From Cyanobacteria bacterium HKST-UBA02 (GTDB taxonomy: Bacteria > Cyanobacteriota > Vampirovibrionia > Obscuribacterales > Obscuribacteraceae): a stretch of DNA of 16,789 bases. The translations under genes were made by a program, and so were the position numbers. Below are positions 7,062-14,192 of the stretch, one piece after another (the stretch's first letter is position 1; every line of letters starts with the position of its first letter). Under the pieces are notes generated by a model. It worked only from the letters and a program-made list of their open reading frames with translations. It was not told where the DNA came from and searched no databases. The DNA lies in the NCBI GenBank assembly GCA_020431945.1, contig JAGQHH010000213.1, positions 1 to 16,789 on the forward strand, in the 5' to 3' direction.

Positions 7062-7515
7062 CACTTCCGCCCTGTCGGCTCTCTTTCGCAATTATTACAA
7101 ACAGAGATTTCCGACCCTCTGGAAAAAATTCGACAAGCTGGTCGACGATAAGCAGATTGTTTCGACACGAGAAGTGTTTCGGGAAATAGACAACTCTTCC
7201 CTTGAAACCTTGAGAGTGTGGGCTATTGCCAATAGGTCATTGTTCGCTGTTCCCACAGCGGCGGAGGCTGTCTTTGTCGCAAAGATCTATAGCGTATCTC
7301 ACTTTCAAAAAAATATTGAGCAACAAAAACTCTATAAGGGCGGAAAGAACGCTGATCCTTTCGTTATTGCCAGAGCAGCAACAGAAAGCCGCAATGTAGT
7401 GACTATGGAGATCCTGAAGCCCAACGGAGTAAAGATACCTAATATCTGCCAACACTTCGGTATTGTGTGCCTGACGCTCGAGGGATTCATGGAAGAGCAG
7501 GGCTGGACGTTTTAG
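7048..7515 (+). CDS. DUF4411 PIN-like nuclease, probable toxin
   Basis: The 155-residue product begins MYVFDTSALSALFRNYY, the first PIN strand with acidic Asp5. Glu42 or Glu46 (REVFREID) and Asp103 (GGKNADPFVIARA) are in place for a metal-binding acidic site, and a late strand NVVTME follows. DUF4411 belongs to the PIN-like nuclease clan, whose toxins cut RNA, commonly tRNA or mRNA. The ATG at 7048 is chosen over upstream in-frame starts because the PIN fold begins exactly here and GAGGG lies eight bases before it. It overlaps the end of the ImmA gene by 14 bases, implying translational coupling. Codon use is AT-rich like its partner. Toxicity and target are inferred. Confidence 0.87.
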   Translation: MYVFDTSALSALFRNYYKQRFPTLWKKFDKLVDDKQIVSTREVFREIDNSSLETLRVWAIANRSLFAVPTAAEAVFVAKIYSVSHFQKNIEQQKLYKGGKNADPFVIARAATESRNVVTMEILKPNGVKIPNICQHFGIVCLTLEGFMEEQGWTF

Positions 7516-7534
7516 GTTTCAGATCTGATTGCTA

Positions 7535-8740
7535 TCAGAAGGACTCGGGCAGCTCGATCTGGATCAGGCGATCCCGGTCGAAGACTTCTTCTCCGTTTTT
7601 CTTCTTGTTGATTGTCATCACCATGAGCATGCGTCTGGAGTCCGGCGACCAGACCGCCGAGATCAGCTCGCCGGTTACCGGGGCGGTGAGCTTCTGTCCG
7701 GACTGGCGATTTTTGATGACGACTTTCTTGCCGTCCATGGAGAATTCATGACTGCCGTCCGGGCTTCCCAGGGGCTTCAGCTCGGAGTCGGAGGAAAGGG
7801 TCACTTCCTTCAAGACCTTCCCGTCGTCCGGGGCGATCTCGACAGCTCTGGCGTCGTCGCTGACCGCGAGCTTGCCGGCCAGATACTCGATGTGAACTTG
7901 ATTTTTCACCAGATCGACAGGCTCTTTTCGATCATAGATGACCTTCGGTGCCTCGCCGGCGAGATTCAACACATCGAATTTGTACGAGTCGGCAAGCCAG
8001 ACTCCCTTACCCAGCGGTGTGCGTCTGGCGACTACGAGATTGGAGCCGACCCAGATAGGTGAGCCGACCAGATCATAAAGCTCGAAGTGTTTGGCAGGTG
8101 CCAGAGCCGTGCGCCTGGTGCCCTTTGTCGCGTCATAGATGCCTATGCCGACATTGCCGCCATAGGCACCATTGGTGGCATCACAGATGGCGTAGGCGAT
8201 CATGTCGTCGGTCGGGTGCGCTGTGGGAAGATCGAGATAGCCCGACTCGGGCGCCGCTACTTCGCGGCTCTTGTGCGTAGCGATGTCATAAGCAAAAATC
8301 TCGTTGCCTGCCTGGGTCTCCGCCAGGACGCGTTTGCCGCTTATGGGCTTTTTCTGGTGCACATAATAGAGCTGGTCGCCTTTTGTCGATGCCTCGGGAT
8401 TCCAGCCGTAGTCGACTTTGATCGAAGCGGTCCCGTCCCCCGGCAGAAGAGTCACTTCGGGATCCGACCAGCGAGGATCGGTTTTGCTCTTGCCTCTGAA
8501 TGCTTCGAGTTCGGTTTCAGAATAAGCCTCGGCTTCGTGGAAGTCGGGCTCGTGTTTCTTCTTGACGAAGGCAACCTTTGCGGAGCCCGGGATGAAGATC
8601 GGGGCATAGAGCTCGGTGTTCACCTCATCGACGAGGGTTTTGACCTCCAGCTTCTGGGCCGCCTGCACCGGCAGGACGAGGAAGCAAGTCGCAGCAAGCA
8701 GCAGGTTTCGATAAACCATTCGTGATTTCGGTGAAGGCAT
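7535..8740 (-). CDS. Exported TolB/WD40-like beta-propeller protein
   Basis: The 401-residue product has a signal peptide (MVYRNLLLAATCFLVLPVQAAQ region, residues 8-29) and then a series of beta-blade motifs. Among them are APIFIPGSAKVAFVKKK near the start, TAHPTDDMIAYAICD in the middle and SAVWSPDSRRMLMVMT near the end. The WSPDS-type motif is typical of TolB/PD40 repeats. Proteins like this act outside the membrane as binding platforms; no catalytic residues are recognisable. The ATG at 8740 is chosen: the frame runs to a start at 8860, but the added residues do not look like a leader, and a GGAG lies 13 bases before 8740. It converges on the DUF4411 gene with a 19-base gap and diverges from the TPR lipoprotein gene. 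Confidence 0.82.
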   Translation of the reverse strand: MPSPKSRMVYRNLLLAATCFLVLPVQAAQKLEVKTLVDEVNTELYAPIFIPGSAKVAFVKKKHEPDFHEAEAYSETELEAFRGKSKTDPRWSDPEVTLLPGDGTASIKVDYGWNPEASTKGDQLYYVHQKKPISGKRVLAETQAGNEIFAYDIATHKSREVAAPESGYLDLPTAHPTDDMIAYAICDATNGAYGGNVGIGIYDATKGTRRTALAPAKHFELYDLVGSPIWVGSNLVVARRTPLGKGVWLADSYKFDVLNLAGEAPKVIYDRKEPVDLVKNQVHIEYLAGKLAVSDDARAVEIAPDDGKVLKEVTLSSDSELKPLGSPDGSHEFSMDGKKVVIKNRQSGQKLTAPVTGELISAVWSPDSRRMLMVMTINKKKNGEEVFDRDRLIQIELPESF

Positions 8741-8763
8741 AGATTTAGATCCGCTCCGAGGTC

Positions 8764-8777
8764 TCAGACAAGTCTGA
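8764..8777. repeat. Short inverted repeat in the 5' leader of the propeller gene
   Basis: TCAGAC and GTCTGA face each other across two bases. The site lies 24 bases upstream of the propeller start codon, suitable for an operator or a small leader hairpin. No partner regulator is nearby, and six-base arms can occur by chance. Confidence 0.3.
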
Positions 8778-8849
8778 TTTACCCCCGACGTCGTTAATTT
8801 AGGCAGCTCTTTGTCGCGCTCCTGGAAAATCGGTGTAATTTCTGCCCTT

Positions 8850-8865
8850 TGTCCGGACATATAAT
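8850..8865 (+). promoter_or_regulatory. Consensus -10 box abutting a 10-bp palindrome
   Basis: A perfect TATAAT at 8860-8865 lies 41 bases before the start of the TPR lipoprotein gene. The bases directly before it, TGTCCGGACA (8850-8859), form a perfect palindrome, and no -35 match is found at 16-18 bases upstream (AATTTC at 17). A strong -10 with no -35 and a dyad in the spacer suggests activator control, but this is inference. Confidence 0.4.
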
Positions 8866-8906
8866 GGAAACAAACTCAGTACTCCCAGCCTCGGGACCCG
8901 ACGAGT

Positions 8907-10457
8907 ATGACTACGCTGGAACTTCGAAGTCGAATCTGGATCATTCTGGTAGCTTGCTTTTTGTCAGTGCAGGTCCTTGCCGGTTGTTCGTTGGACCCCG
9001 AGTCGAAGATCAAAGAAGCCGAGCTCCTAACTGTTCGAGGTGAGTGGCAGAAGGCGATAGCCGTCTACAGCAATGTACTGGCTGCTTATCCGAGGGACCC
9101 TGTTTGCCTGGCTAGGCGAGGTTATCTATATGGCCACGAGGGTCAATTCAAGAAGGCATTCGCCGATTTCGACGCTGCCATCGAGTCCGATGCTAAGTGC
9201 CCGGAGCCGTATATAGAACGCAGCAGTGTTTACTGCATCCTGGGTTTTGAAAAGCTCTCCAAGCGGGATGCGGAAAAGGCTTTGTCGCTCATTCCGGCCG
9301 AACCGGTAGATGCTGCTCAGCTGCTCCAGTATGCCAGTACTCTATTCAACGCAGGCAAGAGGGATAAGGCTGCTAAGGCGGCGCAAAAGGCACTGGCATT
9401 GTGCTCGAAAAGAAAGGACCTAAACTCATTAATTCTTGCTGCAAATGCGTTATGTGGATTCCGTCAATATAAGGAGGCTCTGGCGAACCTGGATGAAGCC
9501 TGGAAGTTAGCTCCGGACTGCGCCTATGTTCGCTTTCTTAGGGGGCGCGTCTATTGTTCGCAGGAGCGATGGTCTCAAGCAATAGATGAGCTCGAGCGGT
9601 ATGCGCGCCTGAGCCGGGCAAATCCTATCGTATTGGGTGTTCTGGGGGACTGCAATCACTATAATGGTGATTTCGACAAAGCAATCAGCTATTTTGATCA
9701 AGCTATTGATCTTGTTCCTGACTATGCCAACGGCTATTACAAGAGGGGGCAAGTCTACCATGATATCGAGAAGCATCGGGACGCGATAGAGGATTTCTCT
9801 ACCGCTATCAAGCTGAGACCGGATGATGCTCATGGCTTCGTCCAGAGAGCGGATAATTATTGCCACCTGAAAGAATGGAAAAATGCATTGAAGGATGCAC
9901 ACCAGGCTCTTTCTCTGGACCCTGAGTCGGCGCAGGCATATCGGATGCGAGCATGCGCGCAAGGTGGTCTCGGGAACTTCGACGAAGCTGTCGAGTCCTA
10001 CGGCAGAGCTATCTCGCTTTCACCGGAGGATGCGACGATCTACTGCAGTCGTGGAATGCTCTATCGCGAACATAAGGATTATAAGAATGCAATTGCTGAT
10101 CTAACTGAAGCGATCAAGCTTGACTCGAAAAATGCCATCTACTACTGTGCCAGGGGATCGGCTCTGGTGAGCGATCACCAGTATGAGAGAGCCATCGCCG
10201 ATTGCAGTGAGTCGTTGAAACTGAATTCTAGTCGAACTCATCCTCACTTGAGCCGGGGCATAGCGTACTCTCGGCTTGGTAAGTACAGCCTCGCTTTGGA
10301 GGATCTCGATGAAGCCATCAGGCAGTATCCCGAGTACGGGGAGGCGTTCTATGAGCGCAGCCTGATCTACAAAGCACTGGGTAAACAAACCGAGTCGCAA
10401 GAGGATATGGTTCAAGCGAAGAAATTCGGCTACGAGGCGCCGGAAGTTATGATCTAG
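8907..10457 (+). CDS. TPR-repeat lipoprotein (about 14 TPRs)
   Basis: The 516-residue product has a lipoprotein signal: hydrophobic residues 11-25 and lipobox L-A-G-C with Cys27 as the lipidation site. From about residue 32 to the end it consists of back-to-back 34-residue tetratricopeptide repeats; I count 14. The clearest are between 265 and 470, with the usual pattern A/G-Y-x-x-R-G...Y-x-x-A-I-x-D/Y...A-I-x-L-x-P (for example YFDQAIDLVPDYA and DLTEAIKLDSKNA). TPR superhelices are protein-binding scaffolds, so this is probably a membrane-tethered scaffold outside the cytoplasmic membrane. No enzyme domain is present. It opens a five-gene co-directional run; the next gene begins 28 bases after its stop. 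Confidence 0.93.
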   Translation: MTTLELRSRIWIILVACFLSVQVLAGCSLDPESKIKEAELLTVRGEWQKAIAVYSNVLAAYPRDPVCLARRGYLYGHEGQFKKAFADFDAAIESDAKCPEPYIERSSVYCILGFEKLSKRDAEKALSLIPAEPVDAAQLLQYASTLFNAGKRDKAAKAAQKALALCSKRKDLNSLILAANALCGFRQYKEALANLDEAWKLAPDCAYVRFLRGRVYCSQERWSQAIDELERYARLSRANPIVLGVLGDCNHYNGDFDKAISYFDQAIDLVPDYANGYYKRGQVYHDIEKHRDAIEDFSTAIKLRPDDAHGFVQRADNYCHLKEWKNALKDAHQALSLDPESAQAYRMRACAQGGLGNFDEAVESYGRAISLSPEDATIYCSRGMLYREHKDYKNAIADLTEAIKLDSKNAIYYCARGSALVSDHQYERAIADCSESLKLNSSRTHPHLSRGIAYSRLGKYSLALEDLDEAIRQYPEYGEAFYERSLIYKALGKQTESQEDMVQAKKFGYEAPEVMI

Positions 10458-10485
10458 TGCGAGGAGTCCACGGAGTGAGAGTCTT

Positions 10486-11532
10486 GTGAGCGGTCTGGGA
10501 TTGAGACGGATAGCATTTGCTGCTGCATGTTTTCTACTGTCGACGGTTGGCTGCTTTGCTCAGGAGCAGGCTGGCTACAGTCAGGCGATGGCTCTCTATA
10601 AGGCGAAGCGCTATGACCAGGCGGCAAGGCTTTTTGAGCGGGCCTGGCAGGCCGATGACTCGAACCCGAAGGCTGCCTATTTCGCCGGGTACTGTGCTTA
10701 CCTCTCCGGACGGAGACCGGAGTCGTGCCGCATTCTCTGGCAGCTTGTCGACCGGCATGGAGACAGTCCCGAAGCCGGTGCGGCTCGCAAGATGCTGAGC
10801 CAGACCGATCCCGCAGGCGCTTACCGGAAGGCGCGAGGGGCGAGCCCGGTGGTCAGCAAGACCAGCGTTTCTTCGTCAACTGCGCAGTCTTCCGAAACTC
10901 CGAAGCAGCTCGTCGATGCTATTGTGACGGTGCACAAGCCGACAGGCAAGTTTCCTGCGGTAACTCCGACTTTCGTAGCAAGTATCAAGGATATGCTGAT
11001 GGCTCTTCCCGAGTCTGTGCTTCGCACGCTCCGCGACAAGCGCGGCAAGGTCAGCATCAGACCTTCGGTGATCGAGATGGACTATCGGATTCAGAACACG
11101 AGACCGCGAGGGTGGACGGACGGAAGTAGCTGGGCAAACAGCCCGGCGCTGACCCAGGGGCGCGAAGTGGTCGTATCTCAGTATCGCCTGGATGACTCCG
11201 GGAATCCGATCAACACCGATTCCGAAATCGGCGTCGTCAGGCATGAAGTCGGACACGCTCTCGATTACTGTCTTGGCAGTGTGAGCGAGACCGAGAAGTT
11301 CAAGCATGCCTATCTTCTCGATGCGGCAAAGGTTCCGGGGGACCTCCGGGGCAGGCTCGATTACTATCTGCAGAAGAGCGACGCCGGACCTTCCGAGGTC
11401 TTCGCCGAGCTTTTCAATGCTCGATTCGGAGGGTATACGGACCGGGGAAGAGCAGGCTCGTCAGCCCTTGTCGACAGCAACTTCCCCCTGTGCAAGAAGA
11501 TCGTGGATGAATGCCTGGCTAAGATGAAATAG
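10486..11532 (+). CDS. Exported TPR + M34/ATLF-like zinc metallopeptidase
   Basis: The 348-residue product has a signal peptide (residues 7-26, ending VGCFAQ). Two TPR-like repeats follow at about 28-96. Residues 105-140 are a Ser/Pro-rich linker. The C-terminal half holds a gluzincin-type site: VVRHEVGHALDYCLG with HEVGH at 253-257, and SEVFAELFNARFGG with Glu304, 51 residues after the first His. That spacing is close to the third zinc ligand of anthrax lethal factor-like (M34, ATLF/PPEP) peptidases, which this segment resembles. A secreted protease is therefore likely; substrate unknown. The GTG start is the only one that keeps the signal peptide, and a GGAG lies about a dozen bases upstream. 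It sits in the TPR/transglutaminase cluster. Confidence 0.82.
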   Translation: MSGLGLRRIAFAAACFLLSTVGCFAQEQAGYSQAMALYKAKRYDQAARLFERAWQADDSNPKAAYFAGYCAYLSGRRPESCRILWQLVDRHGDSPEAGAARKMLSQTDPAGAYRKARGASPVVSKTSVSSSTAQSSETPKQLVDAIVTVHKPTGKFPAVTPTFVASIKDMLMALPESVLRTLRDKRGKVSIRPSVIEMDYRIQNTRPRGWTDGSSWANSPALTQGREVVVSQYRLDDSGNPINTDSEIGVVRHEVGHALDYCLGSVSETEKFKHAYLLDAAKVPGDLRGRLDYYLQKSDAGPSEVFAELFNARFGGYTDRGRAGSSALVDSNFPLCKKIVDECLAKMK

Positions 11533-11589
11533 CTCCATCTGTGAGCTCGTGTATGATCGGGATGTAGCTCGGTGGAGCGTATCCCAGAG

Positions 11590-12249
11590 ATGTTCGGAGA
11601 AGAGCGAATCTTTGCTCGAATGGATGGCCCGCCTCACCGGAAGCAGCTTGCTGTTCTGGGCTTTCGGGTGGGGCTGAAGGTCTGGATTCTCTTACTCCTG
11701 CTGATATCCATTGGTTCTTTGCTTGCCGGGACTTATCCATTCAGCACCGATCAATTCACCATTTTCGTTTTCATATCACTAATTGCTTTGTTCCTGGTGG
11801 AGTCTCCGGAATCGGCTCCTATTTACGCGTATCTACTTATCTCGATAGGCCGGTGTTACGCCCTGGCGCTCTGGCTATCGGACATAGCGCTCCGGTTCTA
11901 TCCGAACGAACCATTCAGCCTCCTCACGAAAGGGGCTTCTTGCCTGGGACTGGAGAGGTACGAGGAAGCCGAGTCGTTTTCTACGCTATCGATTGAGGCA
12001 ATTCCAGAGATCTCTGAAAACTATTTCTATAGAGGCTTTGCAAGATTTTTTCAGGGGAAATACGAGCTAGCGGAGCAGGATTTTTTGCGGGGTCGCGATC
12101 TGGAGGCTGGCAATTCTCGTCGAAGGCTTGCCACTAATCTTCGTATGCAGTGCTGCAGAAAGATGGAAGACCATGAGGCGAGAATGCTGGCTCTGAATAG
12201 CGCTGAAGCTGATGTTCCAGCCAATTCGAATGATGAGTGGGGTGACTAG
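11590..12249 (+). CDS. Small membrane protein with two TPR-like repeats
   Basis: The 219-residue product has two hydrophobic segments at about 29-48 and 56-71. A third, weaker one may lie at 78-100. Two TPR-like helical repeats follow at about 107-140 (NEPFSLLTKGASCLGLERYE then EAESF) and 141-174 (ENYFYRGFARFFQGKYELAE then QDFLRG). It has no catalytic motif. The frame is open to a GTG at 11572, but the ATG at 11590 is preferred; GGAG 12 bases upstream is a weak site for it. ATG 11620 is also possible. It lies between the M34-like peptidase and the transglutaminase gene and shares their direction. The TPRs suggest a membrane partner of the neighbouring TPR proteins; that is inference. Confidence 0.7.
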   Translation: MFGEERIFARMDGPPHRKQLAVLGFRVGLKVWILLLLLISIGSLLAGTYPFSTDQFTIFVFISLIALFLVESPESAPIYAYLLISIGRCYALALWLSDIALRFYPNEPFSLLTKGASCLGLERYEEAESFSTLSIEAIPEISENYFYRGFARFFQGKYELAEQDFLRGRDLEAGNSRRRLATNLRMQCCRKMEDHEARMLALNSAEADVPANSNDEWGD

Positions 12250-12281
12250 AACGTCTTCATTGGATGAACGCGAAGCTTTGA

Positions 12282-12308
12282 GTAACCCACTCTGCGGGTA
12301 CATTACCC
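12282..12308 (+). repeat. Alternative hairpin arms before the transglutaminase gene
   Basis: Three short segments are mutually complementary: GTAACCC at 12282-12288, GGGTA at 12296-12300 and TACCC at 12304-12308. The middle one can pair with either neighbour, the second choice giving five perfect pairs over a three-base loop. The pattern recalls a tiny attenuator, but there is no U-tract and the stems are short. It lies 46 bases before the next start codon. Confidence 0.25.
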
Positions 12309-12353
12309 TACATCGAGGCTCAAGATTTAGCATGTCGTTTTGGAAGGTTCACG

Positions 12354-14036
12354 ATGTATGAGGTTGCGGCCGGGATTGTCTGGTTCCTGGCTCGGGTCGC
12401 TCTTGTAATAGTTTTCTTCGGAACACCGATCGTCGGATTCTGGTTGGCTTCGTCCCTGGCTGCTTTTCAGGGGGGACCGTCATGGTTGGCCTGGACAGCC
12501 GGAGCATTTCTATTTCCGATTATTCCTGGACTCTGGGAGCTGCATGCCTGGGCGTACAAGCGGGAGGAGAGCAAGCCTACGCTCACGACCCTGGACCGGC
12601 TCGGCTTGCGGACCTTCGTGGTCGGTCTCGTATTCGTGACCGCCCTTCTCTGCCGCTACCCGCAGCTTGCCTTTGTCTCGCTATCCACTCGCGGAGACTG
12701 GATGCTGGATAAGGCCAGGGGACCGGAGGTGGAGAAGGCACGAGAGTTTCTCTTCGCGGCTGCCGGTGGTCTGGAGTGGCTTTATCATGCGAGCCGAAGC
12801 AACCCCTACAAAGATTTGATCGACAAAGAGGCGCAAAAGCAAGCGGCGGAAGCGGCGAAGCAGTGCCAACAAGACCTGGCTGAGCAACGCGAGCAACAAA
12901 ATGAGAATCTGAGCGGAAGCTCTGAAACAGGGGAGGACTCAGATCAGCAGGACTCGGGTAGGGAAATTGCAGAGAAGAACGAACAGGATCGGGAGAAGAA
13001 GAGAGGACAGAAGGAGGACGAGCGCTTCTTTCGCCCGGACCGGATAGCCAGGAAAGACGACAAGGGCGAGAACAAGAAGACCGAGAGCGGAGATGCCGAT
13101 AAGGAAAGCAAGCAGGTTGCTGAGCATCGCTCGGAGGAGGGCGCCGGCGAACAGAGTCGCGCCTGGCCCTGGAGGGGAGCGAAGTTGCATCCGGCAGTGG
13201 CTTCGATGCCCGCCTCGGTGGAGACAAGCATCAAATCCGTGGCACGTTATCTTGTCGAAAAGGAAAAGGATCCGGTTCTGCGTGTCAAAGCTGCTCACGA
13301 CTACGTTGCTGACCGAGTCGCGTACGATTATGTTTCATACTTCGCCGGCAAATACCCGCCCCAGGACGCCAGGACCGTGTTCAAAACGAGAAAGAGTGTA
13401 TGTGCCGGCTATGCCAATCTTCTATCTGCTCTGGGGAAGGCGATGAAGCAGGAGATAGTGGTGGTTGTTGGTGATTGTCGTTCCGATCCCGGCGAAAGAC
13501 TCACGGGTAGCGGTCACGCCTGGAATGCAGCACGAATAGAAGGGCGCTGGTACCTTATCGACGCGACCTGGGATTCCGGCACGGTAAGCCGGGAGGATGG
13601 CTTCACCAAGAATTACCGAACAGACTATCTCTTAACTCCTCCGGTGGTCATGGTCATGGACCATTACCCCGACAATCCGACCTGGCAACTTTTGCCCCAG
13701 GCTCTCTCCCAGGGTGAGTTTTTGCGACAGCCGATGCTCAGACCTTGCTTCTATTCAGCCGGTTTGAAGCTTGTCCAGCCCAATAGAGCTCGGAACGAGA
13801 CCGGTGACAAGGCAGTGGCGGTGGTGAAAAATCCGAAGAAGCAGTGGCTCATGGTTGGTCTCGAGCAGAACGGAAAAGCCGTTGGTTATTCCAGCCAGCC
13901 TTCCAATAGCGAGACCGTCGAACTCAAGCGCCGATTGCCGGACAAGGGGACTTACCGAATGAATATGTTCGTCAATGAGACACAGCCATTCGGGCAATAT
14001 GAATTCGTCGGAGCGCTCGACTATGTCAACCGCTAG
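12354..14036 (+). CDS. Membrane-anchored transglutaminase-like (KY-type) protein
   Basis: The 560-residue protein has three membrane segments at about 7-36, 43-62 and 86-108. A highly charged, Gln/Glu/Lys-rich stretch at about 152-270 is probably a flexible or coiled linker. The transglutaminase-like domain follows at about 290-410 with a full papain-like triad: Cys350 in TRKSVCAGYANLLSALG, His388 in GHAWNAARIEGRWYLI and Asp403 in DATWDSG. After it come YLLTPPVVMVMDHYPDNPTW and a beta-rich C-terminal domain ending GQYEFVGALDYVNR, as in kyphoscoliosis (KY) peptidase-like proteins. It may cleave or crosslink proteins outside the cell. The start is supported by GGAAGG six to eight bases before the ATG. 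It is the fourth gene of the run. Confidence 0.9.
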   Translation: MYEVAAGIVWFLARVALVIVFFGTPIVGFWLASSLAAFQGGPSWLAWTAGAFLFPIIPGLWELHAWAYKREESKPTLTTLDRLGLRTFVVGLVFVTALLCRYPQLAFVSLSTRGDWMLDKARGPEVEKAREFLFAAAGGLEWLYHASRSNPYKDLIDKEAQKQAAEAAKQCQQDLAEQREQQNENLSGSSETGEDSDQQDSGREIAEKNEQDREKKRGQKEDERFFRPDRIARKDDKGENKKTESGDADKESKQVAEHRSEEGAGEQSRAWPWRGAKLHPAVASMPASVETSIKSVARYLVEKEKDPVLRVKAAHDYVADRVAYDYVSYFAGKYPPQDARTVFKTRKSVCAGYANLLSALGKAMKQEIVVVVGDCRSDPGERLTGSGHAWNAARIEGRWYLIDATWDSGTVSREDGFTKNYRTDYLLTPPVVMVMDHYPDNPTWQLLPQALSQGEFLRQPMLRPCFYSAGLKLVQPNRARNETGDKAVAVVKNPKKQWLMVGLEQNGKAVGYSSQPSNSETVELKRRLPDKGTYRMNMFVNETQPFGQYEFVGALDYVNR

Positions 14037-14125
14037 GCATGCTCTGCCTGCCTGCATTGACCTGCCTGCGAAAATTAAATCGTTTAGTCATACACTTGTT
14101 GGCTTGGCAACATAAATAATTCATT

Positions 14126-14161
14126 GTGCCGGGAAGCGCCAGAGCTGGCACTATATATAAT
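14126..14161 (+). promoter_or_regulatory. Consensus -10 box with nested inverted repeats upstream
   Basis: TATAAT at 14156-14161 lies 31 bases before the start codon at 14193. Before it, GCCAG (14138-14142) and CTGGC (14145-14149) form an inverted repeat, nested in a wider one, GTGCC (14126-14130) against GGCAC (14147-14151). No -35 box is seen at 17 bases (GAAGCG). The architecture parallels that at 8850-8865, hinting at activator-dependent promoters for both. Confidence 0.4.
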
Positions 14162-14192
14162 GGCAATATTTACATTTTGCTAGAGGTGACTT

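Noticed and set aside
7519..7528. Palindrome TCAGATCTGA between the DUF4411 and propeller genes
   Set aside because: It is a ten-base palindrome with no loop in a 19-base convergent gap, with no promoter for it to control and too short for a terminator.
7529..8062. A 177-codon plus-strand frame opposite the propeller gene
   Set aside because: The minus-strand reading has a signal peptide and WSPDS-type repeats; this one has nothing recognisable.
12832..13160. Purine-rich low-complexity stretch as a possible non-coding insertion
   Set aside because: It stays in frame within the transglutaminase gene and encodes a charged linker between membrane segments and the catalytic domain, so it is ordinary coding sequence.
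14044..14072. CTGCCTGC direct repeats after the transglutaminase gene
   Set aside because: They are short low-complexity copies without spacing or structure suggesting a recombination or CRISPR-like element.
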